The notes beneath the pieces are model-generated. The model searched no databases, was not told the DNA's origin, and saw nothing but the letters and a program-made list of their open reading frames with translations. Both the position numbers and the translations under genes were made by a program. From NCBI GenBank assembly GCA_012519365.1, contig JAAYQH010000473.1:1-13410 (forward strand): 13,410 nucleotides of DNA. Reading direction: 5' to 3'. Positions within the stretch are counted from its first letter, which is position 1, and the number at the start of each line of letters is the position of its first letter. Source of the stretch: Planctomycetota bacterium. GTDB lineage: Bacteria > Planctomycetota > Phycisphaerae > Sedimentisphaerales > Anaerohalosphaeraceae. Positions 7,803-13,410 of this stretch are shown piece by piece.

Positions 7803-8867
7803 ATGATGCCTTGGCTTAAGAAAACAGAGCGATATTTCAAGACCCTGCTGCCGGTCGGTATGGCAATGGTGCTGTTATGCCTGGCCCTGCCTGAGGTCCG
7901 TGCCAATACCCCCGATGCGGTACCCGACACGACACAACACACGGAATCCCCCTCGGCTGAAAAACAGGAACCCCAGGATCCTAATTCCCCCCCCAAGGCC
8001 TCTGCGCCAGACGCTGCACCTCCGGCCGATCCCAATCATCCTGCTGAAAATGGTGTCGTCGCCAACAAAGAGGACGATGAGGATTCAATGTTTCCGGACG
8101 CCAAAGACATGGTCGAGTTGTTCGATCTTTTTGGTTGCATTTTTAACGACCAGTTCATTTCGGACAAAGGATATGTGGATTATGCCACCCTGCGGCGAAA
8201 ACGGGCCGATCTGATTCGTGCCACCACTATCCTCGAAGAACTGCACCCAGCGGTGTTGATGAGCCTCAATCGACAGCAGCGAATCGCTTTCTGGATCAAC
8301 ACCTACAACACCTGCTGCCTGAAATTGATCGTTGACAATTATCCGATTCAGCCCAAGTGGTATATGATTCTCTACCCCAGCAACAGCATCATGCAGATTC
8401 CGGGGGCCACCACAAAGGTATTTTTCAAAATTATGGGGCTGGAATACAACCTAAAAGAAATACGCAATGACCTCTTGCTGGATCGCTACCGTGATCCCCG
8501 GATATGTTTTGCCCTGACCGATGCCGCTCGCGGCGGTGCGATGCTTCGCAATGAACCCTATCTGCCGGAAAAACTCGATGAACAGTTGGATGACCAAGTC
8601 CGCCGATTTCTCAAATCCCCTCAGGGGCTTCGAATCGACCGCAAAAACAATATCCTTTACTTGTCCAATGTCTTCTTAATGAACAAAAAGGTGTTTCTTG
8701 AGTCTGAATATGCCGAAATCCTGCGGTTTCGCAGCCGAAAACCCGAAGAGCGAGCCTGGCTCAATTTTCTGGTTAAATATCTGCCCGAAGACGATGCCCA
8801 GTGGCTGGACAGCAACAATCCAACCATTCGATTTATTGATTTTGACTGGACTCTGAACGAACAATAA
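7803..8867 (+). CDS. Secreted DUF547 domain protein with a proline-rich linker
   Basis: This 354-residue exported protein has a DUF547 domain, a family whose biochemical role is not firmly established. An n-region with lysines and a hydrophobic core (residues 13-30) form a signal peptide with likely cleavage near VRA (about residue 34). Residues 36-90 are a Pro/Asp/Glu-rich, probably disordered linker. The domain follows: FWINTYNTCCLKL (163-175) is the family hallmark, and DPRICFALTDAARGG (231-245) matches the block usually read as DPRIHFALNCAS.SCPPLR. Here the Cys-containing part is replaced by TDAARGGAMLR. The ATG at 7803 has no Shine-Dalgarno; the ATG at 7806 is an equal alternative. It is divergent from the importer operon and 149 bases before metK, which has its own promoter, so it is probably a single-gene unit. 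Confidence 0.85.
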   Translation: MMPWLKKTERYFKTLLPVGMAMVLLCLALPEVRANTPDAVPDTTQHTESPSAEKQEPQDPNSPPKASAPDAAPPADPNHPAENGVVANKEDDEDSMFPDAKDMVELFDLFGCIFNDQFISDKGYVDYATLRRKRADLIRATTILEELHPAVLMSLNRQQRIAFWINTYNTCCLKLIVDNYPIQPKWYMILYPSNSIMQIPGATTKVFFKIMGLEYNLKEIRNDLLLDRYRDPRICFALTDAARGGAMLRNEPYLPEKLDEQLDDQVRRFLKSPQGLRIDRKNNILYLSNVFLMNKKVFLESEYAEILRFRSRKPEERAWLNFLVKYLPEDDAQWLDSNNPTIRFIDFDWTLNEQ

Positions 8868-8881
8868 GCCTTTCTCCGGCG

Positions 8882-8907
8882 ACTATGCCCTCAAACTATG
8901 CCCTCAA
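8882..8907 (+). repeat. Exact 13-base tandem repeat, two copies
   Basis: ACTATGCCCTCAA occurs twice head to tail, immediately after the DUF547 stop codon. It does not form a hairpin and has no coding role that I can see. It lies about 30 bases upstream of the metK promoter. It could be a small slippage duplication or a paired binding site. Confidence 0.6.
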
Positions 8908-8935
8908 TTTTATTTGTTTTGCAACTCCTTTCTTG

Positions 8936-8964
8936 TTGACCCCACCACTGCCGATGGGTATATT
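8936..8964 (+). promoter_or_regulatory. Sigma70-type promoter of metK
   Basis: TTGACC (8936-8941), 17 bases, then TATATT (8959-8964). Each box matches five of six consensus positions with ideal spacing. Transcription would start near 8971, leaving a leader of only about 45 bases, too short for a SAM-sensing riboswitch. A strong AGGAG (9003-9007) sits nine bases before the metK ATG. Confidence 0.7.
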
Positions 8965-9016
8965 TCACCTTTTATTTTATACATAAACTCTGGTTAACCT
9001 GTAGGAGTTCAGACTC

Positions 9017-10222
9017 ATGGCAAATAAAAATGAATCCCCAAACGGTCGTTTTGGTGGACGCGGCCATTTGTTTACCAGTGAATCCGTTACGATGGGGCAT
9101 CCGGATAAAGTGGCCGATCAAATTTCAGACGCCATCCTTGACGCGATGCTGGCCCAGGACCCGGACAGCCGGGTCGCCTGCGAAACCCTCGTCTCAACCG
9201 GTATGGCCGTCATCGCCGGCGAAGTGACCACCAACGCTGTTGTCAATATTGCCGACGTGGTACGTACAACCATCAATGAAATCGGTTATACCGATCCGAA
9301 AATCGGATTTGACGGCGATAATTGTGCTGTTATCGTCGCCCTCGGCAAGCAAAGTCCCGACATCGCGCGAGGCGTTACCGAAGGGCAGGGCCTGCACAAG
9401 GAACAAGGCGCCGGCGACCAGGGACTAATGTTTGGCTTTGCCTGTAAAGAAACACCCACGCTGATGCCCATGCCGATTTACTTGGCCCACAAAATCACGG
9501 ATCGGCTTGCAAAAATGCGCCAAACCAGCAAATTGCCCTGGCTAAGGCCGGACGGCAAGAGTCAAGTCACCGTGGAATACGGCGATAACAGCAAACCCAA
9601 ACGCATCCACACCATCGTTGTTTCGACCCAGCACACGGAAGAGATCCCCTATCGTGAGATAAAAAAACAGGTCATTGAGAATATCATCCTGCCCGTCTTG
9701 CCCGAAAAGTTGGTCGATAACAAATTGATTGTTCACGTCAATCCGACCGGCCGATTCGTCATAGGCGGCCCAAAAGGCGACTGCGGTCTAACCGGACGCA
9801 AGATCATCGTCGATACATACGGCGGACGCGGCAGCCACGGCGGCGGTGCCTTTAGTGGAAAAGATCCCAGCAAGGTCGATCGCTCAGCCAGTTATATGGC
9901 CCGTTATATCGCCAAAAACATTGTCGCCGCCGGCCTTGCCGACGCCTGTGAAGTGCAACTTTCCTATGCCATCGGCGTCGCCGAGCCGATCAGCGTGTTG
10001 GTGGATACCGAAGGAACGGCAAAAATCGACGAACAAAAGATCGAACAGGTGGTCCGCGACCTGTTTCCTCTGACCCCCAAGGGGATGATTGACCATCTTA
10101 ATCTGAAACGTCCCATTTATAAAGAAACCGCACGTAACGGCCACTTTGGACGCGTCCATAAAGACTTTACCTGGGAGCGAACCGACATGGCCGAGAAACT
10201 CCGCAAAGCCGCCGGCCTGTAA
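9017..10222 (+). CDS. metK: S-adenosylmethionine synthetase (methionine adenosyltransferase)
   Basis: This cytoplasmic enzyme makes S-adenosylmethionine from methionine and ATP, releasing phosphate and diphosphate, and so supplies the main methyl donor. The protein has 401 residues, slightly longer than the common 384-400. All hallmark blocks are present: MGHPDK with the catalytic His (residues 26-31), [10 protein letters not shown] (131-140), [13 protein letters not shown] (176-188), [20 protein letters not shown] (251-270), and the phosphate-binding [17 protein letters not shown] (275-291). The ATG follows a good AGGAG at a 9-base spacing, and the gene ends in a double stop, TAATAG. It is a monocistronic unit with its own promoter. 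I see no unusual residue in the active-site motifs, and the call is secure. Confidence 0.98.
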   Translation: MANKNESPNGRFGGRGHLFTSESVTMGHPDKVADQISDAILDAMLAQDPDSRVACETLVSTGMAVIAGEVTTNAVVNIADVVRTTINEIGYTDPKIGFDGDNCAVIVALGKQSPDIARGVTEGQGLHKEQGAGDQGLMFGFACKETPTLMPMPIYLAHKITDRLAKMRQTSKLPWLRPDGKSQVTVEYGDNSKPKRIHTIVVSTQHTEEIPYREIKKQVIENIILPVLPEKLVDNKLIVHVNPTGRFVIGGPKGDCGLTGRKIIVDTYGGRGSHGGGAFSGKDPSKVDRSASYMARYIAKNIVAAGLADACEVQLSYAIGVAEPISVLVDTEGTAKIDEQKIEQVVRDLFPLTPKGMIDHLNLKRPIYKETARNGHFGRVHKDFTWERTDMAEKLRKAAGL

Positions 10223-10265
10223 TAGGTCGGTCTGTCATAGGACGGCAGGAGAAGAAATTCCGCAG

Positions 10266-10304
10266 CGAAGGCAAGCCGGGCTGGCCGTTCGTGAGGTTTT
10301 TTTT
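10266..10304 (+). terminator. Possible intrinsic terminator after metK
   Basis: CGAAGGC (10266-10272) can pair with GCC and TTCG (10284-10286, 10288-10291), with one bulged G, giving a 7-base-pair stem. A run of eight T residues (10297-10304) follows after a 5-base gap. The stem is short and the gap is longer than ideal. The position, about 40 bases after metK and before the convergent dacB end, fits. The competing pairing AGCCGG with CCGGCT (10313-10318) is also possible. Confidence 0.4.
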
Positions 10305-10381
10305 GCAAACAGTCCGGCTGTGCAGTGACGCAGGAAGCGTTTGGCAGCGATATTTTGGTGTTTGACGCCGCTTGTGCCTTG

Positions 10382-11776
10382 TCAGAACGTGCCGTCAAAG
10401 ATCGCTTTGGTAATGTCGTTGATGGCCTGACGGGTAGTGGCGTTTCCGCCCTGAGTCAGGATGCTAAAGACGACATCCCCCTCAGCCGTCCGGCACACAC
10501 CCGAAAACGTACGTACACCGGCAATATAGCCGGTTTTACCATAAATATTGCCGCGATAGGGGGCCTGTTGGAAATAGCGGGCGATGGTGCCGTCGTTTCC
10601 GCCCTCGGCCAGCGTCGCGATATACCGCTCAGCGTATGGTTTTTGCATCAGATCATCAAGAACCGCCACAAGCACATTACACGAAAGGCGATTTTTACGA
10701 CTTAACCCGCTGCCGTCGTCCAGCACAAACTGTTCGCTGTCCACGCCCAGCAGGTTCAAATACCGCCCGACCAGCATCCGTCCATGCGGCCATTCTCCGT
10801 TGATACGTCCCTGCGTATTCTCGGCGGAGATTGTCTTGACAAGACACTCGGCCGCCAGTCCAAGACTATCCTTATTGCACCGATCCAAGACATCCCAAAT
10901 CGAGGTGGAAAAGGTATGCAGCACGGTCAGTTGATCTTCCCGGCGGATATATTTTTTGACAAGATTGCCCCGGACCGTAATCCCGGCCGAACGAAGGGAA
11001 CGAACAAGCAGGTTGGCAAACAGGCCCTCCGGATGTTCAATGGCAACATCAAATCCCGCTGATTGATTGAGATTGCCGCGAATGGAAAGTCGATTAGGAG
11101 TGGTTGTACGATATCCGCCAATGGCACTGTTACCGCTGGAGACAAACCGCAGCTGATTGATCAGGGTCAGATAATCATTATCCGGCTCCATTTTCAATAC
11201 CGCCCTGCCGTTTTGCCGCGTTGCGGTAATTCGTACACAGTTTAGATTGTAATTCAGTCCGCTGACTTCACAGGCATACCATTGATTGAGTTGATCTGCC
11301 GGCCAGGACGGATGCACCCGATTTGAATCAAAGAAATAACTGTCAATCACAATATCTTCAATCCGCTCAATGCCGCGTGCCTTTAATACGCCAACAATCT
11401 CCTGACACACCCACCCCGGTTCACGGCCGTACCGTTGATCAGTAATGGTATCGCCCAGCAGCGGGTCGCCGCCCCCAATGACCACAAGACTGTCGCCCAG
11501 CAAGGCAATATGGGTGCGAAAGACATAGTCTGGGCCAAGATAATGCAGCGCTGCAGCCGTCGAGACCAGTTTCATATTGGATGCAGGGATCATAGGCTTG
11601 TCGGCGTTTCGGCTGTACAGTACTTTACCGTCCTCAGCCCGCACCGCCAAAATCGCAAATTCCGCCGATTTTTGGGCAGAGCGGCTGAGTATCTGCGAAA
11701 TCGTATCTGCCCGCACCGATCCCCATATCGTCGGCATTATCGCAACAACGCAATAAAACAGGAGTTTGTACTTCAT
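10382..11776 (-). CDS. dacB: D-alanyl-D-alanine carboxypeptidase/endopeptidase, PBP4 (peptidase S13) family
   Basis: This is a periplasmic penicillin-binding protein that trims or cleaves peptidoglycan peptide cross-links. The 464 residues begin with a signal peptide (hydrophobic 5-19, likely cleavage near VRA at 23). The S-x-x-K motif is SNMK (66-69), with Ser66 the acyl-enzyme nucleophile and Lys69 its partner. The K-T-G motif is at 414-416. YACEVSGLNYNLNCV (about 167-181) and DDGSGLSRKNRLS (353-365) are further S13 signatures. The place where the family has S-x-N reads NKDSLGLAAECL, so the pattern is Ser304-Leu-Gly306, with Gly in place of the usual Asn. The start ATG has no clear Shine-Dalgarno; a weak promoter (TTGAAA 11815-11810, TAAATA 11792-11787) is possible. 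It is convergent with metK. Confidence 0.9.
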   Translation of the reverse strand: MKYKLLFYCVVAIMPTIWGSVRADTISQILSRSAQKSAEFAILAVRAEDGKVLYSRNADKPMIPASNMKLVSTAAALHYLGPDYVFRTHIALLGDSLVVIGGGDPLLGDTITDQRYGREPGWVCQEIVGVLKARGIERIEDIVIDSYFFDSNRVHPSWPADQLNQWYACEVSGLNYNLNCVRITATRQNGRAVLKMEPDNDYLTLINQLRFVSSGNSAIGGYRTTTPNRLSIRGNLNQSAGFDVAIEHPEGLFANLLVRSLRSAGITVRGNLVKKYIRREDQLTVLHTFSTSIWDVLDRCNKDSLGLAAECLVKTISAENTQGRINGEWPHGRMLVGRYLNLLGVDSEQFVLDDGSGLSRKNRLSCNVLVAVLDDLMQKPYAERYIATLAEGGNDGTIARYFQQAPYRGNIYGKTGYIAGVRTFSGVCRTAEGDVVFSILTQGGNATTRQAINDITKAIFDGTF

Positions 11777-11904
11777 AATGCCGAGTTATTTAACACAAAT
11801 TGAACACGGTTTCAAGCGTGAAATTGCGGCTAAAAAAACATTGCACTGTGGCGATAAAAAAGGGTGAACACTGGAAACGAGGGATTCGCAAGAGTATAAT
11901 GTGC

Positions 11905-12260
11905 ATCCAAATTTGGGGAACGCCCTTGACATCGCGGCACCGTCCTGCAGGGGAGCTGCTGCATTACAGCAATCGGTGCAATCAGTATGCCGCCAAAAGG
12001 CATCCGAATTGCCGGCGAAATGGAGAGGGTATGCCGTATGAGTTGCAAAGGAAATTGGCAAGATGAATTGTTGGGATAACGCAATAATGAAGCGTTTTTT
12101 CAGGAACTTAAAAAGGGAGCGAGTGTACCAGAAAACATAGAAAACGCAAAACGCGGCCTAAGGTTAAAAAAGACTTGTTTGTGCCTATTGAATGGTTTTA
12201 TAATACTGCACGATGGCTTGCGGCCTTGTCGTACCAGAGCCAAACGCCGTCAAAGCGAAA
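11905..12260 (+). pseudogene. Decayed IS3-family transposase (OrfB, C-terminal part)
   Basis: Fragments of an IS3-family DDE transposase can be read in order over three frames. NALD (11919-11930) is followed by RPAGELLHYSNRCNQYAAKR (11941-12000), which corresponds to the RPAGLLHHSDRGSQYAxKR block around the second catalytic Asp. Next come MSCKGN (12038-12055), NCWDNAIMKRFFRNLKRERV (12066-12125), equivalent to the NCWDNAVMExFFxSLKxExV block, then VKKDLFVPIEWFYNTARWLA (around 12160-12220), equivalent to KxDIFDYIExFYNxxRRHSA, and ALSYQSQTPSK, equivalent to ALGYQSP. The catalytic Asp of HSDRG is now Asn. Frameshifts, an internal TAG and a 13-base insertion (12056-12068) rule out function. I found no OrfA, no first catalytic Asp and no terminal inverted repeats, so the true ends are unknown; 11777-11904 shows nothing I can assign. 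Confidence 0.8.
12175..12204 (+). promoter_or_regulatory. Candidate thiL promoter inside the IS relic
   Basis: TTGTTT (12175-12180) is followed after 18 bases by a perfect TATAAT (12199-12204). The -10 box coincides with the old Tyr-Asn codons of the transposase. Transcription would begin near 12211, about 130 bases before the thiL ATG. The -35 box is poor. A second perfect TATAAT at 11895-11900, with TGGAAA 17 bases upstream, also points right but is further away. Confidence 0.35.
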
Positions 12261-12304
12261 CACCGAAGGGACTGTCAACGTGCGTAACTCCCTTTGCTGA
12301 GGTG
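12261..12304 (+). other. Hairpin in the thiL upstream region
   Basis: CGAAGGGA (12264-12271) pairs with TCCCTTTG (12289-12296), eight base pairs including one G-T. An outer CAC/GTG (12261-12263 with 12302-12304) could extend it across an internal loop. No T-run follows. It lies between the IS relic and the thiL ATG and may belong to the old IS end. It does not match the TPP riboswitch pattern, which would be the natural suspect before a thiamine gene. Confidence 0.35.
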
Positions 12305-12343
12305 TCCGCTTCCTGTTTTGCACCACATTTGCCTAAAACGAAA

Positions 12344-13255
12344 ATGAACGAAGACATCCTCACATCGTGGTTTGCGGCCCAGTCAAAGGAGGACGCAAGA
12401 CGCTTCCCGATCGGCATCGGCGATGATATGGCGCAAGTGCGTGTTTCGCCGTCTGATTCAGTGCTTATCACGACCGATATGCTGCTGGACGGTACCCATT
12501 TTGACTTGTCCTCGTGTACCGTTGAGCAGGCCGGCTACAAGGCAATGGCGGCAAGTCTAAGCGATTGTGCAGCCATGGCAACGGTTCCGGTCTGTGCGGT
12601 TTGTGCAGTCGGACTGCCGTTGGATTTTGATGCCAAAAAAATTAAAGCGTTGCACGGCGGCCTGCTTCGTGCGGGACGGCTCTTCAATTGTGAACTGATC
12701 GGCGGCGATATTACGAAATGGCGGCAGGCTGCTCAGCGTTTGGCAATCTGTGTTACAATGCTCAGCGTCCCCTCGGGCCACCATCCGCCCGTGCGTCGCA
12801 GCGGCGCACAAGTCGGCGATTACATCTGCGTCACCGGTACACTCGGCGGATCACTGGCGGGCAAACACCTAACCTTTACGCCGCGGGTCAGGGAAGCCTT
12901 GGCCATCACCCAAACCGCCCGCGTTCATGCGATGATGGACATCACCGATGGGCTGAGCACCGATTTGAACCGTATCTGCACACAAAGCGGCACCGGTGCC
13001 GTTGTTGATGCTGCAGCGCTGCCCGTTTCCGAGGCCGCCCAAAACACCGCCGACCCCATCGCCGCCGCTCTCAACGATGGGGAGGATTTTGAGTTGCTTT
13101 TGACCTTGTCGCCGAGCGAATACCCCAAATTAGCCGCCCTGAAGGAGGTGGCTATCCATCGCATCGGTACGATTACCGCCGAGTCGGGAATGAAATTGCG
13201 TCTTTCCGACGGCAGCACGATTCCTTTGCTTGCCAAAGGCTTTGACCACCTCTAA
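12344..13255 (+). CDS. thiL: Thiamine-monophosphate kinase
   Basis: ThiL phosphorylates thiamine monophosphate with ATP to give thiamine diphosphate, the active cofactor, in the cytoplasm. From the ATG at 12344 the protein has 303 residues, close to the family's usual size. Hallmark blocks run in order: FPIGIGDDMA (21-30, metal and nucleotide binding), TTDMLLDGTHF (43-53), KAMAASLSDCAAM (66-78), GGDIT (120-124), VTGTLGGS (164-171), DITDGLSTDL (199-208) and GEDFELL (246-252). The frame is open back to 12179, but those 55 codons overlap the transposase relic in a different frame and have no family match, so I reject the long start. No Shine-Dalgarno precedes the ATG. tsaE follows 27 bases later, an order known from other bacteria such as Bacillus subtilis, so they probably form an operon. 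Confidence 0.95.
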   Translation: MNEDILTSWFAAQSKEDARRFPIGIGDDMAQVRVSPSDSVLITTDMLLDGTHFDLSSCTVEQAGYKAMAASLSDCAAMATVPVCAVCAVGLPLDFDAKKIKALHGGLLRAGRLFNCELIGGDITKWRQAAQRLAICVTMLSVPSGHHPPVRRSGAQVGDYICVTGTLGGSLAGKHLTFTPRVREALAITQTARVHAMMDITDGLSTDLNRICTQSGTGAVVDAAALPVSEAAQNTADPIAAALNDGEDFELLLTLSPSEYPKLAALKEVAIHRIGTITAESGMKLRLSDGSTIPLLAKGFDHL

Positions 13256-13282
13256 CAAAACAGGGTGCCGGAAGATGCAAGT

Positions 13283-13410
13283 ATGAAAAAAACGACCCTT
13301 CAATTCACAACTCACAGCCCCGTTGAGACTATCAAACTGGGGCAGAGGATCGGCCGTATTTTGAACGGCGGGCAGGTCATCGCGCTTGTCGGCAACCTCG
13401 GCACCGGCAA
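13283..13410 (+). CDS. tsaE: tRNA threonylcarbamoyladenosine biosynthesis ATPase TsaE (partial)
   Basis: TsaE is a small P-loop ATPase that works with TsaB and TsaD to make the t6A modification at position 37 of ANN-decoding tRNAs. Only the first 42 codons are here, and the gene continues past the right edge. The segment GGQVIALVGNLGTG (29-42) leads into the Walker A loop of the form GxLGxGK, with the Lys codon cut by the window end. The preceding THSPVETIKLGQRIGRIL fits the family N-terminus, where a helix comes just before the P-loop. GGAAG (13270-13274) lies eight bases before the ATG. Its place directly after thiL matches the thiL-tsaE-tsaB arrangement in several bacteria. Only the N-terminus supports the call, but the motif and context together are strong. 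Confidence 0.88.
   Translation, partial: MKKTTLQFTTHSPVETIKLGQRIGRILNGGQVIALVGNLGTG

Noticed and set aside
8965..9016. SAM riboswitch upstream of metK
   Set aside because: The predicted leader is only about 45 bases and I see none of the conserved SAM aptamer sequence.
11800..12066. An 88-codon plus-strand open frame starting at TTG
   Set aside because: Part of it is a transposase fragment (LLHYSNRCNQYAAKR) and the rest is out of frame; it is a chance frame across a relic.
12179..12343. Upstream extension of thiL by 55 codons
   Set aside because: ThiL proteins normally begin near the MNEDILTSWF segment, and the extension overlaps the transposase relic in another frame.
12240..12343. TPP riboswitch upstream of thiL
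   Set aside because: CTGAG near 12296-12300 looked suggestive, but the rest of the TPP core is missing.
11777..12343. tRNA or other structured RNA gene in the dacB-thiL gap
   Set aside because: I found no tRNA T-loop signature and no SRP or 6S RNA core, and most of the stretch is explained by the IS3 relic.

Overview
The window comes from a bacterial chromosome with dense coding on both strands. The genes look most like those of a planctomycete, possibly the Phycisphaerae lineage. That placement is an inference from protein style (a long DppB-type permease, a DUF547 protein, secreted proteins with proline-rich tails), not from a marker gene. Start sites often lack a strong Shine-Dalgarno sequence. 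TAA, TAG and TGA all appear to act as stops.

Left block (1-7547, minus strand, transcribed right to left). This is one oligopeptide/dipeptide ABC uptake operon with a strong predicted promoter at 7519-7547 (TTGACA, 17 bases, TATCTT). The order is: a secreted protein of unknown function with one HEAT-like motif; a first family 5 solute-binding lipoprotein interrupted by an in-frame TAA; a second, intact family 5 solute-binding protein with a Tat-like signal; permease DppB/OppB type; permease DppC/OppC type; and the first 130 residues of the DppD/OppD ATPase, which runs off the left edge. The two binding proteins are tandem paralogues that would feed one permease. In this strain only the second looks functional.

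Middle block (7442-10222). A 361-base divergent intergenic region carries the operon promoter, two imperfect inverted repeats and a short direct repeat. It is followed on the plus strand by a secreted DUF547 protein and then by metK (S-adenosylmethionine synthetase), which has its own clear sigma70-type promoter and Shine-Dalgarno.

Right block (10223-13410). A possible terminator follows metK. A D-alanyl-D-alanine carboxypeptidase of the PBP4/S13 family (dacB) lies convergent on the minus strand. The roughly 570 bases between dacB and the next gene are not empty: about 11905-12260 is a badly decayed piece of an IS3-family transposase, with recognisable HSDRGSQY-like, NCWDNA-like and IEWFYN-like blocks scattered over three frames. 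thiL (thiamine-monophosphate kinase) and the start of tsaE (tRNA t6A synthesis ATPase) follow on the plus strand. The long upstream extension of the thiL frame is transposon relic, and thiL itself starts at 12344.

I do not see a clearly new defence, mobile or biosynthetic system. The points most worth a second look are the stop codon in the first binding protein, the unknown secreted protein leading the operon, the altered motifs in DacB and the DUF547 protein, and the IS relic that may now provide the thiL promoter.
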